A model generated the notes under the pieces. It saw nothing but the letters and a program-made list of their open reading frames with translations, did not search any database and had not been told where the DNA came from. A stretch of 64,000 nt of DNA from Macrocystis pyrifera (Eukaryota > Sar > Phaeophyceae > Laminariales > Laminariaceae), in contig JASSKH010000038.1 in assembly GCA_031763025.1 (NCBI GenBank), positions 3,203,001-3,267,000 of the forward strand, in the 5' to 3' direction. How positions within the stretch are numbered: position 1 is the stretch's first letter; each line of letters starts with the position of its first letter. This document shows positions 36,140 through 46,899 of the stretch, one piece after another. The translations under genes were made by a program, and so were the position numbers.

Positions 36140-36405
36140 ATCTCTGTTGTTGTTGTTGTTGTTGTTTTCTAAACCGTTCTTTCTACCCGTCGACATCCAG
36201 CACAACCAGTGTCCGTGCCGATTCTTCAATCCTAGAGAGATACAAGTTCTGTGGTCACAAAAATACGCCACAGAGATACTACGTTGCCACGTATGCAATG
36301 CAATACAATGTCATCATACTGCGTACGACAGGCACGACATACACATTCTATGACATAAAGAAACGAAACGAAACAAGGGGGAAAAAAAAAAAAACAAAAA
36401 CAAGC
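36140..36405 (-). mobile_element. LINE-B terminus, inverted
   Basis: The minus strand reads the LINE-B 3' UTR end in normal order (GTCATAGAATGTGTATGTCG.., GTATCTCTGTGGCGTATTTT, AAGAATCGGCACGGACACTG, AAGAACGGTTTAG), then (AAC)n (plus-strand GTT repeat at 36140-36165). Confidence 0.75.
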
Positions 36406-36812
36406 CCTTCAGCCGACTTCCAGACCATTCCTGCGTCATCGGCGTACAACATGCCCCATACAGACCTTCGCACGCACGCCAACGGCTCCTGCTCCTCCGT
36501 TCCGACTACTCCAGCATCACTGAGTTGGATCAAATCCCTTACGATGGCTTCGTCATGGCTAAAGCCTACTATTAATAGTACAACGTGCAACGCAGCAGCG
36601 AAGAATACGTTGAACAGTAACGGTGATAGCACACAGCCTTGCCGCAGCCCCTGCGTGAGATCAAACCATCCCGAGTGCTCGCCGTCATGCGTACGCACCA
36701 CGCGAGCCCGCATGCCATCGTGGAAATTACGGATAATTCTCCGCATCTTGGTTGGTACGCCAAAACCTTCGAGTACCTCCCATAACAGCTCTCGGTCGAC
36801 AGAATCGTATGG
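36406..36812 (-). pseudogene. LINE-B RT fragment, part of a duplicated block
   Basis: Minus strand encodes [29 protein letters not shown]-like [39 protein letters not shown] and [18 protein letters not shown]. Relative to the 29.7 kb copy there is a 6-base gain making CTATTAATAG (36569-36578). Nearly the same sequence occurs at 42.03-42.44 kb. Confidence 0.85.
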
Positions 36813-37510
36813 TAGAAAGAACGGTTTAATGTGAAGAAAACAACAAAAATGACATACTCGTACTCATATCATCGTAGACTGCTCACATCGGGACCATTCT
36901 GTACGTCTTGAGCGAATACACAAGCTATCTACATTTGAGCATCGCTGCTGCCATGGATGCACGCCAAGACCAATGCGGGCCACTGCTGAGGGTTCAGAAC
37001 CACTTAAATCGATGCCATTGCTCGGAACCGGGCGAAGTAGGCAGTCGCAGTCGCATACAAGCAGTGGGAAGGGGGGTCTTGTGGTACCGAAGCCTTGTCT
37101 GTGGTTGAATAAGGAGGAGCAAGCTACATGCTGAATCGCAGCCCAACACGTCGCACACTCTGGCAATTTCACAGCACATCAAGCGACGCATGGGCTAAAA
37201 CACAATGCACAAGCCTCACCGTGGTTGTCGGCGCTGTCCTAGCGAAAGAAGTGTCGCTCGCGGTCGTTAGCAGCACGAGCTCTGCTGCTGCTGTTTGTGT
37301 TCATGAAGAAAATCTAACACAACATGCTGACTGCTAAAAAGCATGCGGTACTATGCAACTCCCATAAAACGGGGATCAGGGGCCAAAATGAAGGTGTTCT
37401 ACGAAATTTAGTGACACGGTGTATTATATTAATAGTCGTATCCTCCAGCGAGCGGTAGCATCTACGGATGCACGAGATCATCACACGAGCAGCGTCACAT
37501 GAGCAGCAGG
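36407..37510. repeat. Segmental duplication, copy 1 (with 42.03-43.15 kb)
   Basis: Direct repeat of about 1.1 kb: RT fragment, GTAGAAAGAACGGTTTAATG junction, then a shared stretch (CATCGTAGACTGCTCACATC, CTGAATCGCAGCCCAACACG, GCATGCGGTACTATGCAACT). The non-RT part (36840-37450) contains no recognised gene. Confidence 0.85.
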
Positions 37511-37547
37511 CAGTACAGCTGCTCTTACAGCTTTTATCCGGGATACA

Positions 37548-37708
37548 GGCAGCTCACGCTTTCTTTCGCGCTTTCCGCCAATCAAACCGTATGCAAGAAA
37601 AAGTCCTTGCGAGCACGTGTATGCACTCGATCAGACTTGAACCCGCCACGAAATTGATCTTATTACTATTAGGCACCCGGACCACCTATATACCAAGCCA
37701 CCGGGTAA
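37548..37708 (-). mobile_element. SINE-A head, 3'-truncated
   Basis: Minus strand: ACCCGGTGGCTTGGTATATA, GATCAATTTCGTGGCGGGTT, CAAGTCTGATCGAGTGC and GACTTTTTCTTGCATACGG. It carries small TA-type gains in the tRNA head (TATAG; ATAGTA) and lacks the 3' body. Confidence 0.75.
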
Positions 37709-38039
37709 GACATATTTAATACCTGACCTGGTACAGAACAGGCGTATTACCCAGCTTGCAAAGTTGAGCGTCAACTATTTAATCAGACGAACTCACAGCT
37801 GACGCATATACCCCGCTAACAAGTGCCACGCTTTTGCACCCTCGACTCATGCGAAGGACCATTCCGAGTACTGCTGTTCTATACTTAATTTATAGTATGG
37901 GAGTTGCGCACAACTTATGATAACACATGTATTTATATAGGAATTACTATTGAAGTTTGGTACAACTCCACATTTCTTGATTAATTTCGTAATTCGTGGT
38001 GGAAATGGATGGGAACAGACGACCACGAATGTTTCTTGT

Positions 38040-38285
38040 AGGGGAAGAGGCAAGTTATGTCCGCCGGAGGCGGTGTCACGACGGAACGGGACGATGATTT
38101 CCTACGGGAGAGATTTTATCGGCGGGACGGGACGGTAATTTCCAACGGGAGAGATTTTATCGGCCGGACGGAACGGTAAGTGACGACGGTCAGGGATTTT
38201 GTCGGCGGGACGGGACGGGACGGCGGGACCATTTTGACGGCGGTTTTACCGTCCCGTCCCGCCGTTACCGCCGTGACCGTCCCGC
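38040..38285. repeat. GGCGGGACGGGACGG / GAGAGATTTTATCGG tandem repeat
   Basis: Short degenerate tandem and inverted repeats of CGGGACGGGACGG with GGGAGAGATTTTATCGGC. It can fold on itself (the right part CCGTCCCGTCCCGCC is complementary). Confidence 0.8.
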
Positions 38286-38319
38286 CGAAATACCATGATA
38301 AGCCTTGATTTTTTTTGTT

Positions 38320-39800
38320 CGTGCCTGTGTTGTGTGTTGTCGTACCCGGCACGCTGGCATTTCACTTGATTGACACTTGAAATTGCGAGAATTTTTCATT
38401 TTTGGTCTTCCTCTGTCTCACAGTCTGTGACCACGGAATCAGTATCTCTCTAGGATAAGGAATCAGGAAGGACACTGGGTGTACTTCTGATGAAGCTGGG
38501 TAGAAAGGACGATTTAATGTGAAAGACAACAACAACAACAACAACAACAACAACGTTGCATAGGCCGAGGTGATTGAGACCCTGTTGTACGGGTGTGTGA
38601 CGTGGACCCTCAGAGCGAAACACTTTGCCAAGCTTCGAACGGCTCACCACTGAGTCCTGTTGCGAGCCATTGGCTTCCAGCGCCGACTTCGTACTGACCA
38701 TACCACCCTCTCGTACGCGAAGGCCCTCAAGATGACACGTTGCGAGAGCATCGAAACGACCATCCGCAAATGGCGGCTCTTCTTCGCGGCGGGGGTGGCA
38801 CGGCAAAGCAAGGATCGATTACCCAGTCGGGTATTGTTCGGGACGATGGCTAGTGGGGAGAACCCGAGACCTGGCGGACAGTTTAAGACTTGGCATAGAT
38901 GCATAGTCGAAGACCTTAGGGAGTTCCGAGCCACCGAAGGGTCAACGGAACTCGCCCCCTTGGTATTTGGAGTTGAGACCGCGCTGTGGTCCACTGCTGC
39001 AAAAAACGCGGGGAGGTGTACCGGGGGATCCTCGAAGCAGCCCAACGGTTCATGGTGAGGTGGCACGAGGATGAGGCTGAGCTGAGTAGGCAGCGCCGCG
39101 CAACCGCCGTGGGTGGTGTCCAAGGGAATGGGGGGAGAGGGGGGGCAACAAGAGGAGTAGCAGAAAACCCGACCAAGGGAATGCGGAGAGGGGGCGGAAC
39201 AGGAGCAGAAGGGAAACTGCAGTGGACGAAAGCAGGAAGGAGATGGCAGACGGGGTAGCAAGGTACCGGGCAGACTAGGAAGTAGAACATGCCTATACTA
39301 TCTGTACCACCAACTGGTGCAGCTGGTTCGAACGTGGTCTTCCCTTGTTTTCCTGTTGTTTAATTTTTTTTGTTTATTATTATTTCGTTTAATTTCCTTT
39401 TTGCGCTGACCCTGTGATTTTCATTTTATTTTTTCTTCTTCCTTTCTCCGATTGATAAGCCTTATTGGAGAATCGTGTGGCGTGAGTGGATGACGAGCCT
39501 GCTTTGCTTGTTTCGTATTGTCTGACGCCGAGGGACCGGGCATAGTTGACGAACGCTGGACGGAGGCGGCAGACAGGGTAGCAAGGTACCAGGCGGACTA
39601 GCAGGAAGACGCTGGCTGTGCTACTTGTACCATCAACTGCTGCCGCTACCTGGAGGTTGCTTTGTGCTTTAGTTTGCCTGTTATTTTCTCTTGGTTCTTA
39701 GTCTTGCTCTGTTGACGACTAGTGGTGTTTTTCTTCTTCCTTTTTTTTTCCAGCTCGTTCTTGTCAAGTGTCTGCCAGATCCCCTGCGGGGGGGGCACGA
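38320..39800 (+). mobile_element. LINE-B composite, duplicate of 25.56-26.88 kb
   Basis: The same tail/(AAC)n/truncated RT arrangement as at 25.6 kb. It has private changes, including a stop in RTAHH-stop-VLLRAIGF at 38649-38651 and ATTGTTCGGG for AACGTTCGGG. These are shared with the minus-strand copy at 41.0-41.7 kb. Confidence 0.88.
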
Positions 39801-39870
39801 TGGTTTGTTTGTTATATATTTTTTTCTTGTTTCTTTTTTTATTTCAAATTGTCTTCTTCGTTTTTTATTT
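38567..39870. repeat. Left arm of a 1.3 kb inverted repeat
   Basis: Pairs with 40420-41715 on the opposite strand: RT C-terminus, 3' UTR and TCCCCTGCGGGGGGGGCACG. The arms share a nonsense mutation. The loop (39871-40419) holds a SINE-A. Confidence 0.85.
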
Positions 39871-39974
39871 TTTTTCGTTTTGTTTCTCTATGTCATGGAA
39901 TGTGTATGTCGTGCCTGTCGTATGCAGTATGACGACATGGCATTGCATTGAATACGTGGCAACGTATCCGGCGT

Positions 39975-40298
39975 CCCCGGTGGCTTGGTAGGTGGTCCGC
40001 GAGCCTATCAAGATCAATTCCGTGAATTCGAGTCTCACCGAGTGCATGCTCATAGGGACTTTTTCTTGCATAAAATTGATTAGCGGAAAGCGCGAGAGCG
40101 TGAGTTAGCTGTACATTCGATGAAAATCGACGAGCAGTGGTAATGCTGAACCCTATGCGCGACAAAAACTAAAGGCACGTACCGGGGGGGAGAAGGGACG
40201 ACACCTGTGACCACGGCTTGTCCAGAAGATCGTCGAGGGTAAAACCTCGTACGAGTGGGCTGGAAAGTAAAAGTGATGATGAAAAAAAAAAAAAAAAA
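39975..40298 (+). mobile_element. SINE-A copy in the loop of the inverted repeat
   Basis: Full-length tRNA-derived SINE with poly(A) at 40281-40299. It is again inserted in the LINE-B UTR between GTGGCAACGT and GCAGTATCTCTGTGG, as at 35.0 kb. Confidence 0.88.
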
Positions 40299-40419
40299 AA
40301 CGCAGTATCTCTGTGGCGTACCTTTGTGACCACAGAACTGGAATATCTCTAGGATTGAAGAATCGGCACGGACACTGGTTGGGCTGGATGTCGGCGGGTT
40401 GTTGTTTCCTTTGAAAAAC

Positions 40420-42440
40420 GAAGAAGACAGTTCGAAATAGAAAAAGAAACAAGAAAAAAATATGTAAGAAACAAACCGTCGTGCCCCCCCCGCAGGGGAT
40501 CTGGCAGACACTTGACAAGAACGAGCTGGAAAAAAAAGGAAAAAGAAAAATCCACAGAGAAAGACTAAGAACCAAGGGAAAATAACAGGCAAACCAACGC
40601 ACAAAGCATCCATCTTCCAGGTAGCGGCAGCAGTTGATGGTACGAGTGGCACAGCCAGGGTCTCCCTGCTAGTCCGCCTGGTACCTTGCTACCCTGTCTG
40701 CCGCCTCCGTCCAGCGTTCGTCAACTATGCCCGGCCCCTCGGCGTCAGGCAATACGAAACAAGCAAAGCAGGCTCGTCATCCACCCACGCCACACGACTC
40801 CTTCAATAAGGCTCATCAATCGGAGAAAGGAAGAAAGAAAAAATAAAATGAAAATCACATAGGGTCAGCGCAAAAAGAAAGTAAAACGAAATAATAATGA
40901 GCAAAACAAAAAAACAAAAGAAAGACAAAGGAAGACCACATTCGAACCAGCTGCACCAGTTGGTAGCACGAGTAGTATAGGCATGTTCTACTTCCTAGTC
41001 TGCCCGGTACCTTGCTACCCTGTCTGCCATCTCCTTCCTGCTTTCGTCCACTGCAGTTTCCCTTTTGCTCCAGTTCCGCCCCCTCTCCGCATTCCCTTGG
41101 TCGGGTTTTCTGCTACTCCTCTTGTCGCTCCCCCCTCTCCCCCCATTCCCTTGGACACCACCCACGGCGGATGCGCGGCGCTGCCTACTCAGCTCAGCCT
41201 CATCCTCGTGCCACCTCACCATGAACCGTTGGGCTGCTTCGAGGATCCCCCGGTACACCTCCCCGCGTTTTTTGCAGCAGTGGACCACAGCGCGGTCTCA
41301 ACTCCAAATACCAAGGGGGCGAGTTCCGTTGACCCTTCGGTGGCTCGGAACTCCCTAAGGTCTTCGACTATGCATCTATGCCAAGTCTTAAACTGTCCGC
41401 CAGGTCTCGGGTTCTCCCCACTAGCCATCGTCCCGAACAATACCCGACTGGGTAATCGATCCTTGCTTTGCCGTGCCACCCCCGCCGCGAAGAAGAGCCG
41501 CCATTTGCGGATGGTCGTTTCGATGCTCTCGCAACGTGTCATCTTGAGGGCCTTCGCGTACGAGAGGGTGGTATGGTCAGTACGAAGTCGGCGCTGGAAG
41601 CCAATGGCTCGCAACAGGACTCAGTGGTGAGCCGTCCGAAGCTTGGCAAAGTGTTCCGCTCTGAGGGTCCACGTCACACACCCGTATAGCAGGGTCTCAA
41701 TCACCTCGGCCTTCAGCATTCGGACTTTCAGGGTAAGGGGGGCGGTCGTCCTATCATACAGCTCCTGGCCCAACCGTTTGAGGCATGCTCGCATGAGACG
41801 GATCCGTCGGTCGATTGCGAGCGATAGGTCAGCGTTTTCGTGGATAATGCCGCCTAGGTATAATAACTGGGCCGTCTGCTTAGACCTCTGGCCTGCTGCT
41901 TCGATGACGAGCGGTGGTGCGAGGGTTTTCTGGTCTGGCGTTTGTAGAAGCGTTGCCTCTGTCTTCTTTTCCGACACTGTAAGGCCTGCTGCTTCGAAGA
42001 CAGTTACGATTCCTGTCATCATTTTCGCGAGCCCTTCAGCCGACTTCCAGACAATCCCTGCGTCATCGGCGTACAACATGCCCCATACAGCCCTTCGCAC
42101 GCACGCCAACGGCTCCTGCTCCTCCGTTCCGACTACTCCAGCATCACTGAGTTGGATCAAATCCCTTACGATGGCTTCGTCATGGCTAAAGCGTACTATT
42201 AATAGTACGACGTGCAACGCAGCAGCGAAGAATACGTTGAACAGTAACGGTGATAGCACACAGCCTTGCCGCAGCCCCTGCGTGACATCAAACCATCCCG
42301 AGTGCTCGCCGTCATCCGTACGCACCACGCGAGCCCGCATGCCATCGTGGAAATTACGGATAATTCTCCGCATCTTGGTTGGTACGCCAAAACGTTCGAG
42401 TACCTCCCATAACAGCTCTCGGTCGACAGAATCGTACGGT
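40420..42440 (-). mobile_element. LINE-B copy, minus strand; right arm of inverted repeat
   Basis: RT from [20 protein letters not shown] through [68 protein letters not shown] and [18 protein letters not shown], then the shared stop at about 41623. The C-terminal region and 3' UTR follow. One uninterrupted frame of 250 codons (41621-42373) remains. CTATTAATAG at 42196-42205 is the occupied version of the 29.69 kb site. Confidence 0.9.
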
Positions 42441-43150
42441 AGAAAGAACGGTTTAATGTGAAGAAAACAATAATAACATACTCGTACTCATATCATCGTA
42501 GACTGCTCACATCGGGACCATTCTGTACGTCTTGAGCGAATACACAAGCTATCTACATTTGAGCATCGCTGCTGCCATGGATGCACGCCAAGACCAATGC
42601 GGGCCACTGCTGAGGGTTCAGAACCACTTAAATCGATGCCATTGCTCGGAACCGGGCGAAGTAGGCAGTCGCAGTCGCATACACAAGCAGTGGGAAGGGG
42701 GGTCTTGTGGTACCGAAGCCTTGTCTGTGGTTGAATAAGGAGGAGCAAGCTACATGCTGAATCGCAGCCCAACACGTCGCACACTCTGGCAATTTCACAG
42801 CACATCAAGCGACGCATGGGCAAAAACACAATGCACAAGCCTCACCGTGGTTGTCGACGCTGTCCTAGCGAAAGAAGTGTCGCTCGCGGTCGTTAGCAGC
42901 ACGAGCTCTGCTGCTGCTGTTTGTGTTCATGAAGAAAATCTAACACAACATGCTGACTGCTAAAAAGCATGCGGTACTATGCAACTCCCATAAAACGGGG
43001 ATCAGGGGTCAAAATGAAGGTGATCTACGAAATTCGTGACACATGATGTAATATATTCATATTTAACAGCCATATCCTCCAGCGAGCGGCAGCATCTACG
43101 GATGCACGAGATCATCACACGAGCAGCGTCACATGAGCAGCGAGCAGTAT
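42026..43150. repeat. Segmental duplication, copy 2
   Basis: Direct repeat of 36407-37510. It differs by scattered substitutions and small indels, e.g. ACACAAGCAGTGGG versus ACAAGCAGTGGG, and a diverging right end after GGGATACAGG. Confidence 0.85.
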
Positions 43151-43409
43151 GGCTGCTCTTACAGCTCTTACCCGGGATACAGGTAGTATTTACTGGTACA
43201 CACGTGCACACCCACTCCTTGAATTCTGCAGCTTCAGGTGTTGTCTTCCTCTTGTACGGACTGTGTTTCCTGCATGGAGCTTTGAAAACCAGCAATAATA
43301 AGAAGAGCGATCGACAGCTTTGCACAGTAGACAGATGAGTTGCGACGAAATTCTCGGTCTCATCACAGGTAGCTGCTGTTGTTTTTGAGGGGAGTCACAC
43401 AGAACTATA

Positions 43410-43688
43410 GTCTCACCGAGTGCATGCTCATAGAGACTTCTTCCTGCATACAAAATTGATAAGCGGAAAGCGCGAGAGCGTGAGTTAGCTGTACATTCGA
43501 TGAAAATCGACGAGCGGTGGGAATGCTGAACCCTATGCGCGACAAAAACTAAAGGCACGTACCGGGGGGGAGAAGGGACGACACCTGTGACCACGGCTTG
43601 TCCAGAAGGTCGTCGAGGGTAAAACCTCCTACGAGTGGGCTGGAAAGTAAAAGTGATGATGAAAAAAAAAAAAAAAAAAAAAAAAAAA
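43410..43688 (+). mobile_element. SINE-A copy, 5'-truncated
   Basis: Starts inside the tRNA head (GTCTCACCGAGTGCATGCTC) and ends in poly(A) 43662-43688, directly followed by GGTCCCCCGTAGTATTACGG of MITE-1. Confidence 0.85.
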
Positions 43689-43701
43689 TGGTCCCCCGTA
43701 G

Positions 43702-43810
43702 TATTACGGGGGACCATAGTTAACAGGACCCACGGTACACACAAAAAACTATATATTTACCTATATTTACTAACAATATTTGGTCCTGTTTACTATGGAC
43801 CCCCGTAATA
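43702..43810. mobile_element. MITE-1 copy
   Basis: TA-flanked, with ends TTACGGGGGACC and GGACCCCCGTAA. A stray GGTCCCCCGTAG right end precedes it. Confidence 0.88.
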
Positions 43811-43814
43811 GTAG

Positions 43815-44620
43815 TAATCCAGATGAGAAAAATCCCATGGCCTCAAGATGAGAAAAATCCCATGGCCTTGGTATACAATGAAAACATCGTAAAACCGTGA
43901 ATGGCATATATACATCGCAACGTTATAGGTTACCAGGACTCTGTACCCAAAAAAATAGTACCGCTTGTAATACATATTCGTAAACAAACGTTCATTATAT
44001 CTAGGGACAGAATGGTAGTTTCTATTGTCACGGTACCAAAGAGGGGTCTCTTTTAGCTCCTTTTTTTTCAGTCACATCATCAGAGTCACTCCGCGGAGTG
44101 ACTTGTCCTTCTTCTTTACACTTTCAAAAGCTTCCAAGTTTTTTTTTTTCTCCCTTTTCTTCGCGACGTACGCACGGTCATGGGGAGGTTTTGGCTCTCG
44201 TCGGTGCCAACAAAATTCTCCCTTCGGGTATTATGCTCTATCTTGACTGACTGAGGTACATGGACGAGAGGAACCACTCCCCCAAGTGGCGTAGACGCGG
44301 TCGTGGTGAAGATATGGGTAGCCCCCCGACCATAGTACCAGTCTAAGTTCCCCAGTTGCAATGTGGCGGACACGGGGCCTCGTCAGCTAGAAAAGTTTAC
44401 ACCATAAAGTACCACTATTTAAATGGCCCAGGCCCATAGTAAACAGGCCCAAAATGATCCCAAAAGCACCCACCCTGGTGCATGTATATCAAGAACTACC
44501 GCGTGATTCAAAAACGTTTAGCTGTTGATGAGGGGCTCCCATCGATCCTGCATCGATACTCTTTAGACATACATTGGGAAACCTCTCTCCCCCCGTTTTG
44601 GGCCTGTACGTTGGAAGCCA
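43815..44620. other. Spacer without recognisable gene
   Basis: A tandem AGATGAGAAAAATCCCATGG pair at 43820-43868. Otherwise unique sequence with T runs. No exon supported. Confidence 0.5.
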
Positions 44621-44626
44621 CTGTTG

Positions 44627-44890
44627 AGTGTAAGGCAGTATGGACCTAGGGGGCGACTACTGCTAGCAGGTGATGCCTTTGGCTCTGCTCTAGTCACTCA
44701 CACAAGGTGCTTGACGATGTTAAAAGTTACAAGCTCTTGTATTAGTTGCTGCTTCCCTCGCCAGATGTCTCTTCTGAACGAAAAGGCGAGGCACTCACCA
44801 GAAAAGCGGGCGATAATGCCTGCCAGGTATGGGTGAGGGATGATTGTTCCAACCCATAATGCCGCAACAGGGGAGAGGGGATACCTTAAC
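44627..44890. repeat. Direct duplication, copy 1 (with 45.73-46.04 kb)
   Basis: GTGTAAGGCAGTATGGACCT, GCTAGCAGGTGATGCCTTTG, TTGCTTCC-like GCTGCTTCCCTCGCCAGATG and AATGCCGCAACAGGGGAGAG are repeated about 1.1 kb downstream. No coding role seen. Confidence 0.85.
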
Positions 44891-45079
44891 ACTAGCCCAT
44901 CCTGAAGGGCCGTATATGAAGATTCACAGAAAACTCAGGCACGAACTAAACCAACCCGGAGAATTCAGAGAATGGATCGAAGATACGGCGCTTCTCAACC
45001 CACTCCCACATCTCTAACTTGCGAGGCTGTCGCCGATTTCACGTGGACACCGCGGATCAGACAACAGCAAGTCCGATCA

Positions 45080-45165
45080 CGAGAAAAAATAGCCGGATTT
45101 TTAGCGCGACGGACAATCACGAGAAAAAATAGCCAGATTTTTAGCGTGACGGACATCATACGCCC
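45080..45165. repeat. 41-base tandem duplication
   Basis: TCACGAGAAAAAATAGCC(G/A)GATTTTTAGCG(C/T)GACGGACA occurs twice in tandem. Confidence 0.9.
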
Positions 45166-45732
45166 GAAAGAGGCCCGGACGACTACGCTGCTGCGCCCAG
45201 AACGGAACCGGCCGCGCCCGGAGTGCCATTGTTCTGGGGCCAGCGGGCTTGTCGCTGTGTCCGGCGTTGTAGCGGGCTGCAGAGCCGAACCAGCGGCGAG
45301 AATAGGTGGAAGGAACGAGGGTCTACCTGTTGCAAGCAGCTGAGCAATGACAGAGAGGGGCTGTGGCACTACCAAAAACAGCAGCAGTGACAGCAGCAGT
45401 GACACAGATGTTCGTGTTACCAACAAGCGGATAACCAGGCGGACCGGGAGAATACGAAGAATCCCTTACGCCTTGCGGACCAACATCGCATGTGAACTTG
45501 TTGCATAAGTCTCACCGCGCGACGCGCAGGGCAAACGGCGGATATCATACCCTCGAACGCAACCACCAAAAGAGCAGGCATCAAACAAGCAGTAACCAAA
45601 AGAGCAGGCATCAAACAAACAGTAAGAAGCCGAAAAAAAAAACTACAAGAGCGAACGGCCAATTTGTCGGCGGAGAAGAAAAAACCAGACCTCGAACAGG
45701 TGCCAAAAGCGTCCTGCCGACGACGCCAGTGT

Positions 45733-46042
45733 TAAGTGTAAGGCAGTATATGGACCTAGGGACCTCCTGCTAGCAGGTGATGCCTTTGGCTCTGCTCTGG
45801 TCACTTACACAAGTTGCTTGACGATGTCAGAAGTTACAAGATTTAGTATTAATAATAGTTGCTGCTTGCCTCGCCAGATGTCTCTGAACGAAGGGGGTGT
45901 ACTCGATAGGAGAGATGTACTCGATCTCATGCATGGCCGTAGTCGTATGACCATATCAGAGAGGCAGGCCTGCCAGGTATGATGAGGGGACGATTGGTAC
46001 AACCATAATGCCGCAACAGGGGAGAGGGGATACCATAACGCC
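45733..46042. repeat. Direct duplication, copy 2, split by SINE-C
   Basis: The same block as 44.63-44.89 kb but interrupted at 45893-45960 by a SINE-C end, so copy 1 is the empty site. Confidence 0.8.
45893..45960 (-). mobile_element. SINE-C 3' fragment filling a duplicated block
   Basis: Minus strand: ATATGGTCATACGACTACGG, CCATGCATGAGATCGAGTAC, then GAGTACACCCCC. Extremely 5'-truncated. Confidence 0.7.
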
Positions 46043-46084
46043 ACCGTGATACTGCTGTATACTGCTGTGTATACCTCTCTCTAT

Positions 46085-46335
46085 CGCACCACGGGTGGGG
46101 GCTAGCACCCGGCGCGACATCGCGACCCCGGGTTGTCACCGAAATACTACTTGGGTAAAAAGGCGTCCCGTGCGAATAACGCCTCCAAGGGAGGCCAGCG
46201 TTGTATCGGTCTGTGCAACCGCAGTGTGAAGTCGCGACCTGCGTGGTCACCGAAGAGACAATTTGGTAGCGGCGTCTCTTCACAAATAATGCACACCACC
46301 TCCGGAATGGTAATCGATTCCCTTTGCACTTGAGT
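46085..46335 (+). pseudogene. Two-unit degenerate repeat, possibly EsV-1-7-like
   Basis: Two diverged units of about 110 bases align (TCACCGAAATACTACTTGGG and TCACCGAAGAGACAATTTGG). A plus frame reads SPKYYLGKKASRANNA and SPKRQFGSGVSSQIMHTTSG followed by MVIDSLC. The FG..H...GMV....C spacing resembles the EsV-1-7 cysteine repeat common in brown algae and phaeoviruses. The first cysteines fall in another frame, so at best this is a decayed copy. Low confidence. Confidence 0.25.
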
Positions 46336-46383
46336 GATCTAGATCATTCAGGGAAGACATAACCCCGGTTTGCATGAATGAAA

Positions 46384-46493
46384 AATTACGGGGGACCATA
46401 GTAAATAGAACCTGCGGTACACACAAAAAAACTATATATTTCTCTATTTTTACTAACAATATTTGGTCCTATTTACTATGGTCCCCCGTAATA
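46384..46493. mobile_element. MITE-1 copy
   Basis: Ends TTACGGGGGACCATAG and CTATGGTCCCCCGTAA; right TA present, left flank mutated to AA. Confidence 0.88.
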
Positions 46494-46796
46494 GTTGGTG
46501 TTACCGTGTGGGAGCGCCGTATAACCCGCGTGATCTACAGCGGGATATGTTTCGACCGACACTGCGTGTGATTGGGAGGATATACAAATTACTTGTTGCC
46601 CGAGGTACTCGTACACTGCAAGGCTTTAGGCACTCGTGTCTTATGGCGCGGGCGCGACATGATTTGCCCTGTACTGCCGGCCGCTGCCACGCTGGTCGTA
46701 GACGCTTAACAGCACCAAAGTTACCCTCTTCTTCTTTTTGGTTGCTATCGAGAGGTCCAAAAGAGGTTAATGAGAGTAACCGACTTGACCCACCTT

Positions 46797-46878
46797 TTGG
46801 TCAGTTCCATTTTGGGGACGAAACACTCGAGATTTCGAGTGGTTGCCCCCTAGACCGGGACTGCAGTCCCAAAGTACT
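46797..46878. mobile_element. MITE-3 copy, diverged
   Basis: TCAGTTCCATTTTGGGGACG..CGAGTGGTTG..CCGGGACTGCAGTCCCAAAG foldback. Confidence 0.55.
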
Positions 46879-46899
46879 TTTTGTCGAATCCGATCGTGT

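Noticed and set aside
36043-36834. 263-codon plus-strand frame
   Set aside because: It is the antisense of LINE-B RT and of a LINE-B terminus; the minus strand carries the RT motifs.
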